NCBI RefSeq assembly: GCF_028401415.2
Contig: NZ_CP171821.2
Location: forward strand, 3,286,001-3,350,000
Reading direction: 5' to 3'
Length of the DNA: 64,000 nt
Origin: Glaciecola sp028401415
Lineage (GTDB): Bacteria > Pseudomonadota > Gammaproteobacteria > Enterobacterales > Alteromonadaceae
Part shown: positions 44,091 through 53,282 of the stretch, piece by piece
How the letters are laid out: the number at the start of each line of letters is the position of its first letter
How positions within the stretch are numbered: position 1 is the stretch's first letter
The notes under the pieces: model-generated
Told to the model about the DNA's origin: nothing
Seen by the model: only the letters and a program-made list of their open reading frames with translations
The model's database searches: none
Position numbers and translations under genes: made by a program

Positions 44091-44819
44091 TTATGCAGAG
44101 TTAGATGATGCGGCTTGGTTATATAGGTCATCTGCAATTGACTTATAGTCCAAAAAGCCGACCAGCTTATTCTGTTCAACTAAAGGAAGGGCTGCGTGCC
44201 CAGTTGCTTTTAAACGCTGATGAAGCAAAGAAAGGGTGGGCTTTTCATTAAACACTTCATCAGTGGTAATCAGTGAGGGAAATTCTCGCCAGTTTCCGGA
44301 AGCTAGCTTGCCTCTGAAATCCGAATATTCACGCTGATTACCTGCCAAACCGGCAATGACGTATTCAATTTCGATGGCGCCGACAAATTGCTCATTGCTG
44401 TAAAACGCTAAAAACTTCACTTTTGATGAAGCAACCGATAAGTATTCGAGCATTTTGTCATCGTCGTAGTGATTAAAAGGCTCATCGACAATGTAGCGTA
44501 ATACCCCACTTCTGCCATCCACGCTCTCCATGCGCCGCACTAACTCCGCTTGAGTAGATTTAGCCATTTCGTCCATTGAAGAACTGCCGGAAAAAAGCGC
44601 ATCAAAATTGCTGTTCATCTGTTCTAATGGCACTACAACAGGATGGGATGCCAAGGTAATTTCGCCGCTTAAAAGATTAAGCTTTACGGAGGAGAGGTTA
44701 TCCATGAATTTACCCACTTCTTGCCCATAGAACAAAAGTAGAAATACGATGGGTATAAACACGGCCACTAAATTAGATAGATTAATGGGTTCGAATACAA
44801 TGAGGTCTTTGAGTTTCAT
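44091..44819 (-). CDS. Hypothetical membrane-anchored protein with a CBS-like C-terminal segment
   Basis: A 242-residue protein (243-244 if the GTG at 44825 is used; AAGGA lies upstream of both). One N-terminal membrane helix (about 13-33, LVAVFIPIVFLLLFYG) precedes a soluble part. The last 45 residues, TLSLLHQRLKATGHAALPLVE-NKLVGFLDYKSI, look like one half of a CBS ligand-binding pair. Function unknown. On the minus strand 122 bp after the RDD gene, with no obvious coupling. Confidence 0.75.
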   Translation of the reverse strand: MKLKDLIVFEPINLSNLVAVFIPIVFLLLFYGQEVGKFMDNLSSVKLNLLSGEITLASHPVVVPLEQMNSNFDALFSGSSSMDEMAKSTQAELVRRMESVDGRSGVLRYIVDEPFNHYDDDKMLEYLSVASSKVKFLAFYSNEQFVGAIEIEYVIAGLAGNQREYSDFRGKLASGNWREFPSLITTDEVFNEKPTLSLLHQRLKATGHAALPLVEQNKLVGFLDYKSIADDLYNQAASSNSA

Positions 44820-44941
44820 ATGCACGAGTTCCTTGATGGAGAGTACTTATGTTCACGCAACAGCATATGCTTTTAGAAGAACCATGTGCAACAGAGAATC
44901 GCATTTATTCTATGATTTATTAACAAGAAAGGAGATTCCTA

Positions 44942-45514
44942 TCACTCGATCTTTGATATGGGGGCATCAATGACAATAGTGTCAGCAATCATGTCATGAA
45001 TACAGCGCCGATCTTCTCTGAATATGAACAGTGCATTCACCAGCGAAAATACAGAGCCTGCAAGAGGAACCTGGTAAAGCAATTGAATGAGCACAATTCT
45101 GAGTGACAATAGTCTTCTGAAACTGGCTCTAGATCCATCTCGACGCACAATCTTTATCTTCAAAAAACGTTTTCCTATTGTCTGACCATATCTGTACAGC
45201 AGCTGCCCGTTTATTAAAAAGTAAATGGTAGACATGACTATCGCTATCATAAACGGTACTTTCGACTGTGATAAATCAGCGCTGTTGGGTGAATCTGAGA
45301 AAAGGCCTGAGTATAATGCCATTATCAATCCACCGATTCCGGCCAATACGATAATGATTAGTGTATCGAGAACTACAGCACCCAGACGTTTCAAGCGATC
45401 TGCCAATACGAGCTTCGAATCGTATTCATAGAGCACTTGCAAGTCTGCTTCAGGCGCCGCATAGATATTTTCACTTGCTTTTTCGTTGGATACATCTTGA
45501 TTGTCGTGTTGCAT
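44942..45514 (-). CDS. RDD-family membrane protein (last gene of the MoxR operon)
   Basis: A 190-residue RDD protein with four membrane helices (about 47-70, 88-112, 135-155 and around 160). The first has an Arg-Leu before it (RLKRLGAVVLDTLIIIVLAG), and the later YGQTIGKRFLKIKIV motif is typical. Acidic N-terminal tail. GAGGG lies upstream of ATG. It starts 27 bp after the DUF58 stop codon and is the second RDD gene of the operon. RDD proteins are of uncertain role, some linked to Na+/H+ transport. Confidence 0.85.
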   Translation of the reverse strand: MQHDNQDVSNEKASENIYAAPEADLQVLYEYDSKLVLADRLKRLGAVVLDTLIIIVLAGIGGLIMALYSGLFSDSPNSADLSQSKVPFMIAIVMSTIYFLINGQLLYRYGQTIGKRFLKIKIVRRDGSRASFRRLLSLRIVLIQLLYQVPLAGSVFSLVNALFIFREDRRCIHDMIADTIVIDAPISKIE

Positions 45515-45541
45515 AGTTGTTTGTCTTATCCCTCAATACTG

Positions 45542-46885
45542 CTAGAGTGCCCCTGATTTTTTAATACTCAAATAGCTGTTGATTAAATCGCTGCTCAATA
45601 ACTGCGCTTTGCTTTGAATACAAACCACACCTTGATGTTGTAGACGCCTGATATTGCGGTGAATACTGCGTTTGAGCAATACACTTGACGCATAATCTAG
45701 CGCATTATCGAGCTGCTCTACCGCTTTGTGTTCAATCTCATCATAGATGTTTTCCTCAATGCTGATGATGACAACGAGATGTTTTTCTTGGAGCAGCGTT
45801 GTGGCTAGAAATATGTCTTCAAAATCTTCATCACGCAAGCAGGTTACCAGCATGACCAAGGCACGTTTACTATGTTTACTGATCAAGTCCTGCGCTGCGC
45901 TTAAATAGTCGCTGGCGACTTTTTGAGGGTACAAATCATAGAAATGATGCATCACTTGGCTTACGCTTTTTGCGCCGCGCACGTGGTTCAGCCATCGCGT
46001 CTCACCGCCAAAGCTCTGTATGCTGATGCGGTCGCCATTTTTAAGCGCGGTAAAAGACAACATGGTTAATGCGTGTAAGCTGCGGTCAAAGTAGCTCAGC
46101 TCATCGTCTTGGACTCTCATTCTGCGTCCAGCATCAACCATTAGCACAACATGCTGATTTTTCTCTTCTTGAAATTCTTTTGATATGAGTCGTTTGAATC
46201 GGCTGCTGGCTCGCCAATCAATTTGCCGTAGGCTTTCCCCTTCCCGATAATCACGCAACTGCAAAAAGTCCATGCCAGAGCCGCGAAGGTTGAATTTTTT
46301 AAGACCTGCTTCGCGTAAATTTACACTACCATTTAGTCCGCTTAAATCGGCCAGCCCACTAAAATTGGGATAGACTTTATGTTCACTTGGGCAAGTATAA
46401 AACCATGTGTATTCCCACAGCCCAAGCCCAGAAGCTACGCGAAAGTAAATGCCATCGATGGTTTTGGGACCACGTTCTCGTGCCGTTACCTCATACTTGA
46501 AATGCTGAGTTTCACCCGCTTTTAGCGATACAACAAGCTGAGCGTCCATATTGTGCTCCCAATCAGGCGGAAGCTTTTCTCTAAATTCAAAGCTAAGTGG
46601 CGCAGCACTCTCATTGTGCAGCGCAAGATCCACCTTGGTGGCTTGATGTACCGATAGAATATCGATGAGGGTTCTGCTTGCGCCAAGTTTAGGCGACAAA
46701 CGAGAGCGAAATAAGTCAAACCCCGATGCGGTGAAAAGCATAAACAACAGCGAAAAAGGCAACCATTCATACAGTGTCGCGCCGTGCCAAACGCTTCCTA
46801 GCAACGGATACAATAAAGACATCAGCATCAGGGCAACGCTTGCAATAATAAATCGGCGTGCAGGCCTCAGTGAAACAAGTTTCAT
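45542..46885 (-). CDS. DUF58-domain protein
   Basis: A 447-residue protein. Two N-terminal membrane helices (about 12-52) anchor it; a beta-sandwich domain follows, then the DUF58 core LRDYREGESLRQIDWRASSRFKRL and a vWA-like segment with VVLMVDAGRRM, whose expected metal-site is only partly kept (MIDAS-like DxGRRM). DUF58 proteins act with MoxR ATPases, perhaps as remodelled client or adaptor. The start overlaps the moxR stop by 4 bp. Confidence 0.9.
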   Translation of the reverse strand: MKLVSLRPARRFIIASVALMLMSLLYPLLGSVWHGATLYEWLPFSLLFMLFTASGFDLFRSRLSPKLGASRTLIDILSVHQATKVDLALHNESAAPLSFEFREKLPPDWEHNMDAQLVVSLKAGETQHFKYEVTARERGPKTIDGIYFRVASGLGLWEYTWFYTCPSEHKVYPNFSGLADLSGLNGSVNLREAGLKKFNLRGSGMDFLQLRDYREGESLRQIDWRASSRFKRLISKEFQEEKNQHVVLMVDAGRRMRVQDDELSYFDRSLHALTMLSFTALKNGDRISIQSFGGETRWLNHVRGAKSVSQVMHHFYDLYPQKVASDYLSAAQDLISKHSKRALVMLVTCLRDEDFEDIFLATTLLQEKHLVVIISIEENIYDEIEHKAVEQLDNALDYASSVLLKRSIHRNIRRLQHQGVVCIQSKAQLLSSDLINSYLSIKKSGAL

Positions 46886-47964
46886 TGGCGAGGAACGTCT
46901 ACCGATTCACACAAATCGTTTAGCACTTCATCGACGCTAACGCCGGCAATTTCGCGCTCAGCGGAAAGCGTCACTCTGTGCCTGAGAACACAATTGACCA
47001 TGCGTTTAACGTGATCGGGTGTAACATAACTTTGTCCTTGCATAAGCGCTGCGACTTTCGCCGCTTGAATCAGCGCAATACTTGCTCGCACGCCTGCACC
47101 ATGCACAATGCCTTGCCATGCGCGTGTACTTCTCACAATATTCACTGCATATTGCATGATCTTATCATCCACAATGACGTTCTGAGCAAGTTCAGTCAGC
47201 CCGCCTAAGACTTCACTATCTAAAACTGCGCTTGCTTCAGCGCTTGAAGCATCGCCACCCGACTGCTTGTCTGATTGGCTGTGCGTAATTTGCTTGGTGA
47301 GCACAAGTTCATCTTCTTTGCTTGGATAATCAATGAGCACCTTCATCATAAAGCGATCAAGTTCGGCTTCGGGTAGAGGATAGGTCCCCTCATTGTCAAT
47401 CGGGTTTTGCGTTGCAAGCACCATAAATGGATTGCCTACCATGCGAGCCTTGCCGTCTATCGTAATCTGGCGTTCTTGCATCACTTCAAGCAGCGCCGCT
47501 TGGGTTTTCGCAGGGGCTCGGTTAATTTCATCCGCAAGCAGTAAATTGGTAAAAGCGGGGCCTTTTTTGAGCATAAATTCACCGCTTTTCATATTCACGA
47601 TGGAATGTCCGGTCACATCTGCAGGCATTAGGTCAGGGGTAAACTGAACGCGCTTGTAATCAAGTTTGATGCTCGTCGCCAAAAGTTTAACCAATAGCGT
47701 TTTTCCCAAACCCGGGACGCCTTCAATCAACACGTGACCACCAGCAATAAACGCCACCAATACCTGTTCAATTGCATCTCTTTGGCCGATAAGTGAGGTT
47801 TCAATATTGTCTATCAAGGCTTGAATATCGTGTCGGGCTTTTTCGATTTCGCCGGTAGATATTTGGCTATGGCTTTGTGCTTCTGGCGCACTGATATCCT
47901 GTGTGCTTTGGTTCTGAGTCTTCTCGTTTTCTGGGGAGTCGGGCTGCCCACCTAAGTTGCTCAT
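46882..47964 (-). CDS. MoxR-family AAA+ ATPase
   Basis: A 360-residue MoxR ATPase. Acidic N-terminal tail of about 35 residues, then the AAA+ core: Walker A GVPGLGKTLL, Walker B LLLADEINRAPAKTQAALLEVMQERQITIDG, sensor 1 ATQNPIDNEGTYPLPEAELDRF, and the C-terminal lid with HRVTLSAEREI. MoxR enzymes act as chaperones for maturation of protein complexes, often with vWA or DUF58 partners. 4-bp overlaps on both sides place it in the same transcript. Confidence 0.95.
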   Translation of the reverse strand: MSNLGGQPDSPENEKTQNQSTQDISAPEAQSHSQISTGEIEKARHDIQALIDNIETSLIGQRDAIEQVLVAFIAGGHVLIEGVPGLGKTLLVKLLATSIKLDYKRVQFTPDLMPADVTGHSIVNMKSGEFMLKKGPAFTNLLLADEINRAPAKTQAALLEVMQERQITIDGKARMVGNPFMVLATQNPIDNEGTYPLPEAELDRFMMKVLIDYPSKEDELVLTKQITHSQSDKQSGGDASSAEASAVLDSEVLGGLTELAQNVIVDDKIMQYAVNIVRSTRAWQGIVHGAGVRASIALIQAAKVAALMQGQSYVTPDHVKRMVNCVLRHRVTLSAEREIAGVSVDEVLNDLCESVDVPRQ

Positions 47965-49217
47965 ATTATTTTCCTGAGTTGTTGCAGTCCTTGCATAATG
48001 CGGACAAATTCTACGTCATGGTTTTTTACGGGTTCAAATACATAGGCTTCAACGCTTTTGCGTTCCCACCCACTTAATTTGCAAAGTGTCTTGATTTGCG
48101 TCTCAACTTTGCCGCTTGTCTTGGATTGTGCGCTTGTATCGGCATCTCTATCGGCAGAAAGTGCCGTCCCCATTCGCTTGCTTAACTCTTCCAATAGTTG
48201 CTGACGCACTGCCTCTACCATTTCTTCACGCTGTTGATTGCGCCAGTAGTACTCACCCGCAGCGCGGATATGCTGTGAAAAGTAGCTGATAAAGTTATTC
48301 TTCAAGGGTTTGATAGTGCCAAAGCGCGCGCCAACATGCCATGCGCTGAGTAATATTGTGATCAGTAACAGGGTGTAAAACATGGGCGAATATTCATCGA
48401 TAACTTCATACCACATCGGCGGTGAGCGAAAAGAGAATATAAAAATCTTCTGCGCTTGTTGGCTTAAGTCATGTAACCAAAACACATGGTCAAAATCATC
48501 AATTTTGAAGTTCGTCCAAATATCGATGTCAGTGACTAAAGTAATGTGACCTTGTCCAAAGCTCAGTTGCACCAGGGTGTCCGCAAATTGTGTCCCTGAA
48601 TATCGAACCGACATCTCGGATAATTTGTCATAATCTTCATCGCCAAACTCAATGCTGATATCGGTATCAAGCGCGAGTCGCAGTTCTCCATAGCGTTCTG
48701 AATTGACAAAGCTAATCAAATCGTCGGAGGAGAGTGTTGCCTCAAGTTCACTGAGCATATTGGAAGGTGCGGTCATAAATCCGAGTCGTGTCAAAAATGC
48801 ATTGGCACTAAAACTGCTGCTACTGCCGCTTGCCAGTCTGCCATCTTGCAAACTAGCAATTACATGACCGCCATTCTTAACAAATGTTAGCAAAGCCTCG
48901 GCCTGTGCTTCGCTAATACTCACTTCGGCGTTTGCCAGTACGATAAGATCATGTTTTGCTGGTTTGATGGACCCTGCTTCTAATGGCACCTTTGCTTGAC
49001 CGGCAGTCCTAAATAATTGACTGTCATCATCGAAAATCTCTACTGAAATATTGTAAGCGTCAAGGTGGCGCTGCATGGCTAAAAATGGCTTCTGGTAGGC
49101 CTCAGCCTCTGCGGGGGTATAGGTTTGGGTTTCGTAAGCTTCTAAATTTAGCGCTATATATGCGCCAATCATCATCAAGCACAGGCTTAGCACTGCTATG
49201 TTTTTGCGTTGCGTCAT
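47961..49217 (-). CDS. DUF4350-domain membrane protein
   Basis: A 418-residue protein with an N-terminal membrane helix (about 8-25). A flavodoxin-like DUF4350 domain follows (DDSQLFRTAG, LIVLANAEVSISEAQAEALLTFVKNGGHVIAS), a second membrane helix (about 272-292, LLLITILLSAWHVGARFG), then a cytoplasmic helical tail. Overlaps the neighbours by 4 bp on each side. It belongs to the MoxR-DUF58 gene set; function unknown. Confidence 0.85.
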   Translation of the reverse strand: MTQRKNIAVLSLCLMMIGAYIALNLEAYETQTYTPAEAEAYQKPFLAMQRHLDAYNISVEIFDDDSQLFRTAGQAKVPLEAGSIKPAKHDLIVLANAEVSISEAQAEALLTFVKNGGHVIASLQDGRLASGSSSSFSANAFLTRLGFMTAPSNMLSELEATLSSDDLISFVNSERYGELRLALDTDISIEFGDEDYDKLSEMSVRYSGTQFADTLVQLSFGQGHITLVTDIDIWTNFKIDDFDHVFWLHDLSQQAQKIFIFSFRSPPMWYEVIDEYSPMFYTLLLITILLSAWHVGARFGTIKPLKNNFISYFSQHIRAAGEYYWRNQQREEMVEAVRQQLLEELSKRMGTALSADRDADTSAQSKTSGKVETQIKTLCKLSGWERKSVEAYVFEPVKNHDVEFVRIMQGLQQLRKII

Positions 49218-50938
49218 GATTGTGCCTCGGCGTTTGCTAGTGCACTTTCTCGACTTTCATCAAGCGTATGTTGATCTGAGCTTTGCTTAATAAATATGCG
49301 CTTATATGCTTCAAGCATAGCCTGCATATCACCGCTAGTAGGATTTTGATGGGCCCAAGCAAGTCGCGACCAGGCCTCAATCAGAGCGCGCATTGTGTTA
49401 GACAAATCAAGGGTGCAGCTTTGCTTGATTTGGTAGATACACTCCTGTTCGGTCATGCTTGCCGTAATTTTTACGCCGCTTAATGCCAGTTCACTTAGAC
49501 TGGCTCTTAGCAGTATCGACATAGCCAATCGGTAATCACCGTTATCAATCGCGTACTGGGCATGACTGCCAATATCATCCGGTAGCGGCTCATCAATTGA
49601 GCTGCCGACAAAGCTTGGCATATCCACGATGGCTAAGGTGTCTTGACTGGCTCTTTTAAGATGGGCAAACAGTGCTCGGTTGCTATAAATCAGATAGGCA
49701 AAGGCGAGGGCAAACAACACCCAAAAAATGACTTCAAAGGATGCGACTAACCATTTTAAAAAATTGAGGAAATCATCGTCGGGCATGGTTGGGGTTTCTT
49801 CTTCAACCTCATCCACCTTCCACCGATATCGTGTCACGGTATGGTCGCTACGTTGCTCAAATGGAGCTTCGCCCAGCACTTGAGATAAGTTTTGGTCAAT
49901 ATTCTGCGGATGCCATTCGCCAAATTCTTCTTTACTTAGGTTGTCAAAACGAGATAAGTCATCTGATGATATAAACCGCTTAGAAGGTGATGGCTCGGAA
50001 CTCGCAGGTGTGCTCAACTCGGGTTCTTTTACACGGTCCTCATCACCAAAGCTTTGTGCACTTGCGGCAGTGGGGATTAAAACTGCGATACTCAAAACGA
50101 TTGCAGAGCTTAAGCTGACCAGGGCAGGCAAGACTGAGTTTAAGGTCGTTTTCGGTGCTGTCGATTTTGCACCTACCACTATTTGCGCAGATGCTTTGTT
50201 TTTGTCAGTCGTGCTTGCCGCCCACTTTTTAAAACTCAGCTCAATATCCCAGCCTTCTAAAATGACGCGGCGATTTAGATAGGCGACAAAGCCCCCTGCA
50301 ACATAAAACGGTGCTACCAAAGCCGCGCTTATATACACGCTGGTCGCATAAACTGCCTGTATCTGATAGGAGATTTGCAGAGGGAAGAAATCTTGCAAAG
50401 TGACACCCTCAAACTCCGTAGGCAGCATCATTTGCGCCAGCACAAGGATAGAAATGAGTAAAAATAATTCCCAGTGCACGCAGCAAATTGTCCACCATCC
50501 ACTGTTGTCGTCTTTGGATTGATGAAGCACACTCAAACGCTTACTTCGCTTTTCGCCTGTTAGTTTTTCCAATTGTGCAACGGGAGCGTCAAAGCTGCGT
50601 GATGGTGCTAGACGCGCGTAGGATATGCTGGCAAACCATCGTGCTTTAATTTGAGAAGGCCAAGCGCGCAAGACTTGCAAAATAGACACGCGTTGATTGA
50701 ATACTTCGCGACTTAAAATAAACAAAAGGCCTCGCTCAAACCAAGGTTTGAGCAACCAAAATATAAGTATAGCGATGCTGGGGCTAAACCAGAAGGCTAG
50801 ACCAAACACCGGCAAGGATATAAGTAACCAAAAACAAAACAGTGGCCTAAAATGCTGCACCGCCAAACGGCAACCAAGGTCAAAGCATTGCCAACTCGAT
50901 TTGGGTCTTGGGTCAATCTGAAGTTTATCGAGCTGCAT
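49214..50938 (-). CDS. DUF4129-domain multi-pass membrane protein
   Basis: A 574-residue protein with several membrane helices: a pair around 35-75, one about 155-175, one about 195-220, one about 265-285 and one near 400-422. A periplasmic loop (about 290-395) is rich in charged residues. The C-terminal part (YAIDNGDYRLAMSILLRASLSELALSGV) is the DUF4129 region, cytoplasmic. It overlaps the SpoIIM gene by 14 bp. Probably an integral component of the same envelope complex. Confidence 0.82.
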   Translation of the reverse strand: MQLDKLQIDPRPKSSWQCFDLGCRLAVQHFRPLFCFWLLISLPVFGLAFWFSPSIAILIFWLLKPWFERGLLFILSREVFNQRVSILQVLRAWPSQIKARWFASISYARLAPSRSFDAPVAQLEKLTGEKRSKRLSVLHQSKDDNSGWWTICCVHWELFLLISILVLAQMMLPTEFEGVTLQDFFPLQISYQIQAVYATSVYISAALVAPFYVAGGFVAYLNRRVILEGWDIELSFKKWAASTTDKNKASAQIVVGAKSTAPKTTLNSVLPALVSLSSAIVLSIAVLIPTAASAQSFGDEDRVKEPELSTPASSEPSPSKRFISSDDLSRFDNLSKEEFGEWHPQNIDQNLSQVLGEAPFEQRSDHTVTRYRWKVDEVEEETPTMPDDDFLNFLKWLVASFEVIFWVLFALAFAYLIYSNRALFAHLKRASQDTLAIVDMPSFVGSSIDEPLPDDIGSHAQYAIDNGDYRLAMSILLRASLSELALSGVKITASMTEQECIYQIKQSCTLDLSNTMRALIEAWSRLAWAHQNPTSGDMQAMLEAYKRIFIKQSSDQHTLDESRESALANAEAQS

Positions 50939-51950
50939 GGGCCAATTGCTCTGATGGCGATTCTATTTTGCTCGATTGTGCTGTGGGCCAAAATACAAAT
51001 GCGAGGATCCATAGCCAACACAGACCCCCAACAATATACTTGGCCTCATTTGGAATAGATTGACTGCTTGACCAAAAAGCTTCAACAAAGGCGGCCAATA
51101 CTAACAATATAAAACAGCCCAAAATAACCGGGAAAGTTCGTTTGCCGGCTAGTTTCAGCGAATCTATTCGACTACGCTGACCCGGCGCGATGAGGTGTTT
51201 TCCAATCACACCGCCCGCAGCAGCAGATATTACAATTGCGGTGAGTTCAAATGAGCCGTGCGTGATCACAAAAGAGAAGAAGGTCGAACCGTAATCGATA
51301 TTCACAATATGCGCACTGATTGCACCGAAAAATATTGCGTTGTATAGCAAATAGAACAGCGCGCCAATGCCAAAGGCCAAGCCACCTGCAAAGCACTGAA
51401 AAGCAATAGAAATATTATTGCGGATGTAGTGTCCAAACATCAAAAAATCTGAATCCGAAGCGCGTTCTTTAGCAAAGTGTTCAGAACTAGGATTGTACAT
51501 GCGTTCAATTGAGGAAATGGTGCCAGGGTCAACAAAATGCTTGAGCGCATCTGGCGAGTAAATGACGAGCGCGGCTGAGCTAAATGCAAAGCCATAAAAC
51601 AAAATATGTGCCCAAATGATGTAGGCCTTAATACTGCATAGGCTTTGCCTGAAGTCATTTGAAACAAAACGAATCAGAGAAGATAACACGCGGTTGCTCG
51701 GACGGTAGAGCTGACTTTGCCCGAGCAGCAATAAATCGTTAAGGCGTTGAATTAACTCAGGACTATATTGACGAGCTTTCGCATTAGCAAGGTCGTGGCT
51801 GATCTGGCGATATAGCTTGGGCAAATCATGGGGCTCAGCGACTTTCGATTCGTCGTCCTCATCCTCATCTGGCTGCATGTGTTTTGTGAGCGCTTCTTCA
51901 AATTGCGTCCATGCATCTTGTTTAGCCAGAATAAAAGCCTCTTGCTTCAT
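50925..51950 (-). CDS. SpoIIM-family membrane protein
   Basis: A 341-residue protein of the stage II sporulation protein M superfamily (name historical; no sporulation implied). The N-terminal helical part has QFEEALTKHM and the YSPELIQRLNDLLLLGQSQLY segment. At least five membrane helices follow from about 110, with GFAFSSAALVIYS, GGLAFGIGALFYLLYNA and THGSFELTAIVISAAAG as family-like pieces. ATGA overlap with the upstream RDD gene. Confidence 0.87.
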   Translation of the reverse strand: MKQEAFILAKQDAWTQFEEALTKHMQPDEDEDDESKVAEPHDLPKLYRQISHDLANAKARQYSPELIQRLNDLLLLGQSQLYRPSNRVLSSLIRFVSNDFRQSLCSIKAYIIWAHILFYGFAFSSAALVIYSPDALKHFVDPGTISSIERMYNPSSEHFAKERASDSDFLMFGHYIRNNISIAFQCFAGGLAFGIGALFYLLYNAIFFGAISAHIVNIDYGSTFFSFVITHGSFELTAIVISAAAGGVIGKHLIAPGQRSRIDSLKLAGKRTFPVILGCFILLVLAAFVEAFWSSSQSIPNEAKYIVGGLCWLWILAFVFWPTAQSSKIESPSEQLAHAAR

Positions 51951-52639
51951 GACTTATCCACCTTTGACTTTCCTATCAAAATCGCTGCAATAGACTGTAT
52001 ACGCTTTACCGCTTCGACTCCTGTTAACCCAAGTACTGGCTCAAGGATATTTGCAAGCTCGATTTGTCGAGCTTCACTCAATTGGGAAGAGCGTTGAGCA
52101 AAGGATATGATCATTTTTTGTTGTTCGGTGCTCATATTGGGCAATGAAAATTGATGCATTTCATATTCGAAACTTGGCGATGTTGCTCGCGGGTTCTGAT
52201 AGATAACGGTAGTGCCAGCTACCATGTCGCCCAAGCGCTTATTTTGCTTATTGAGCAGCATAGATATGGCGCCCGTAGCATAGCAAAATGGTAAAAAGTC
52301 GATAAAGCGAAATAGATTGCGAGTCAGTGAGCCAGCAAACGTAATGGGTAAACCGTTTTCGTAGACGACTTTAAGATTAAAGGCCTTTTTTCCGGGGGTG
52401 GCTTGTTTTGTAATTTCAAACACAACCGGGTAAAACCATTCTACCAAAAACATGGTAATCAGGAGCAGACCAAACCCGAATTCTGCCATCATACCAAAGA
52501 CAAAACTTGCGCTTAAAACAATGACGATACGAATTAAAAAGTCCAGAGCAAAGGCATACGTGCGAACAGCTAGACTCGCAGGCTCAATAGTAATGTCTAT
52601 ACCTTCGGCGGTCTCAACTTGATAGCGATTGTCAATCAT
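51947..52639 (-). CDS. RDD-family membrane protein (first gene of the MoxR operon)
   Basis: A 230-residue RDD protein; ATG 52639 (MIDNRYQVETAEGIDI) is chosen over the start at 52684, since GGA lies 8 bases ahead of it. Membrane helices at about 33-55, 58-80 and 110-130, with EITKQATPGKKAFNLKVV as the RDD motif. The C-terminal about 60 residues are soluble and helical. First gene of RDD-SpoIIM-DUF4129-DUF4350-MoxR-DUF58-RDD, seven genes all on the minus strand with overlaps at nearly all junctions. Confidence 0.87.
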   Translation of the reverse strand: MIDNRYQVETAEGIDITIEPASLAVRTYAFALDFLIRIVIVLSASFVFGMMAEFGFGLLLITMFLVEWFYPVVFEITKQATPGKKAFNLKVVYENGLPITFAGSLTRNLFRFIDFLPFCYATGAISMLLNKQNKRLGDMVAGTTVIYQNPRATSPSFEYEMHQFSLPNMSTEQQKMIISFAQRSSQLSEARQIELANILEPVLGLTGVEAVKRIQSIAAILIGKSKVDKS

Positions 52640-52798
52640 AGAACATCCGTTTACAGCAATGAGCAAACTTGCCTGTTTGCACAACTCTTACTTCACTCCA
52701 GCTTGAGTATGCCAAAGCAATGGCAATATGGCTATGGAAAAAACAGCGCGTCTAGACCTTTAATGTTGAGTGTTGCGATGTCACCCAGAAATAGCACT

Positions 52799-53098
52799 TT
52801 ATTCAGACACCACCAGAGCAGGTGTGCCGACATAAGTAATATATAAATATGCTAGGTCGCCAAAACTATGCGTAGACGTTGATACTTGAATACCCAAAAT
52901 AGCATTCGCATCACTAGACGCAAGCGCCGCAAAGTGTTTTATAATATCGTCTTCTTCTGTTCGCTTGCGCTCATACATACCCACCACCGCGCCTCGGTCG
53001 GATATTTCTACGGTGCCAGTAAACTGAATCATTGGATAAACTTCAGCGACTTCCATTCCTTGGGGAAGCTTGTCGCTGGTAAATAGCATTTTGTCCAT
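52799..53098 (-). CDS. Small YbjQ/UPF0145-like protein
   Basis: A 99-residue protein with ATG 53098 selected because AGAGGG is 7 bases upstream; the longer frame from GTG 53149 lacks a site. The pattern (a VSTSTHS-type strand, helix with EEDDIIKHFAALASSDANAILGIQV) resembles the YbjQ/UPF0145 family, a pentameric beta-alpha fold. Similarity is moderate, so the family call is tentative. Single gene divergent from recG. Confidence 0.65.
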   Translation of the reverse strand: MDKMLFTSDKLPQGMEVAEVYPMIQFTGTVEISDRGAVVGMYERKRTEEDDIIKHFAALASSDANAILGIQVSTSTHSFGDLAYLYITYVGTPALVVSE

Positions 53099-53174
53099 TT
53101 TCATGCCCTCTGTATCATCAATGTTATTAGTTCGATAATCATTACTCACCAGAAACTTAGCACAATACAGTATC

Positions 53175-53264
53175 TTATCAATATACGCTTTGATAAAAAG
53201 ACCTGACTTGAGATCAGGTGTGCGTTTGTAAAATCTTTGATAGGCTTAAGATTATTTCTATCAA
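53175..53264. promoter_or_regulatory. Cluster of three inverted repeats upstream of recG
   Basis: Within 90 bp lie TTATCAA/TTGATAA (53175-53181 with 53190-53196), ACCTGA/TCAGGT (53201-53206 with 53214-53219) and TTGATAG/CTATCAA (53237-53243 with 53258-53264). The outer two share the TATCAA/TTGATA half-site in alternating order. This may be an operator region or hairpins affecting recG or the divergent gene. Confidence 0.4.
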
Positions 53265-53282
53265 GAGCATCGCCAAACGCAC

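Noticed and set aside
50925..51950. Sporulation function for the SpoIIM-family gene
   Set aside because: The name is historical; the context is a gammaproteobacterial MoxR/DUF58 operon with no sporulation genes.
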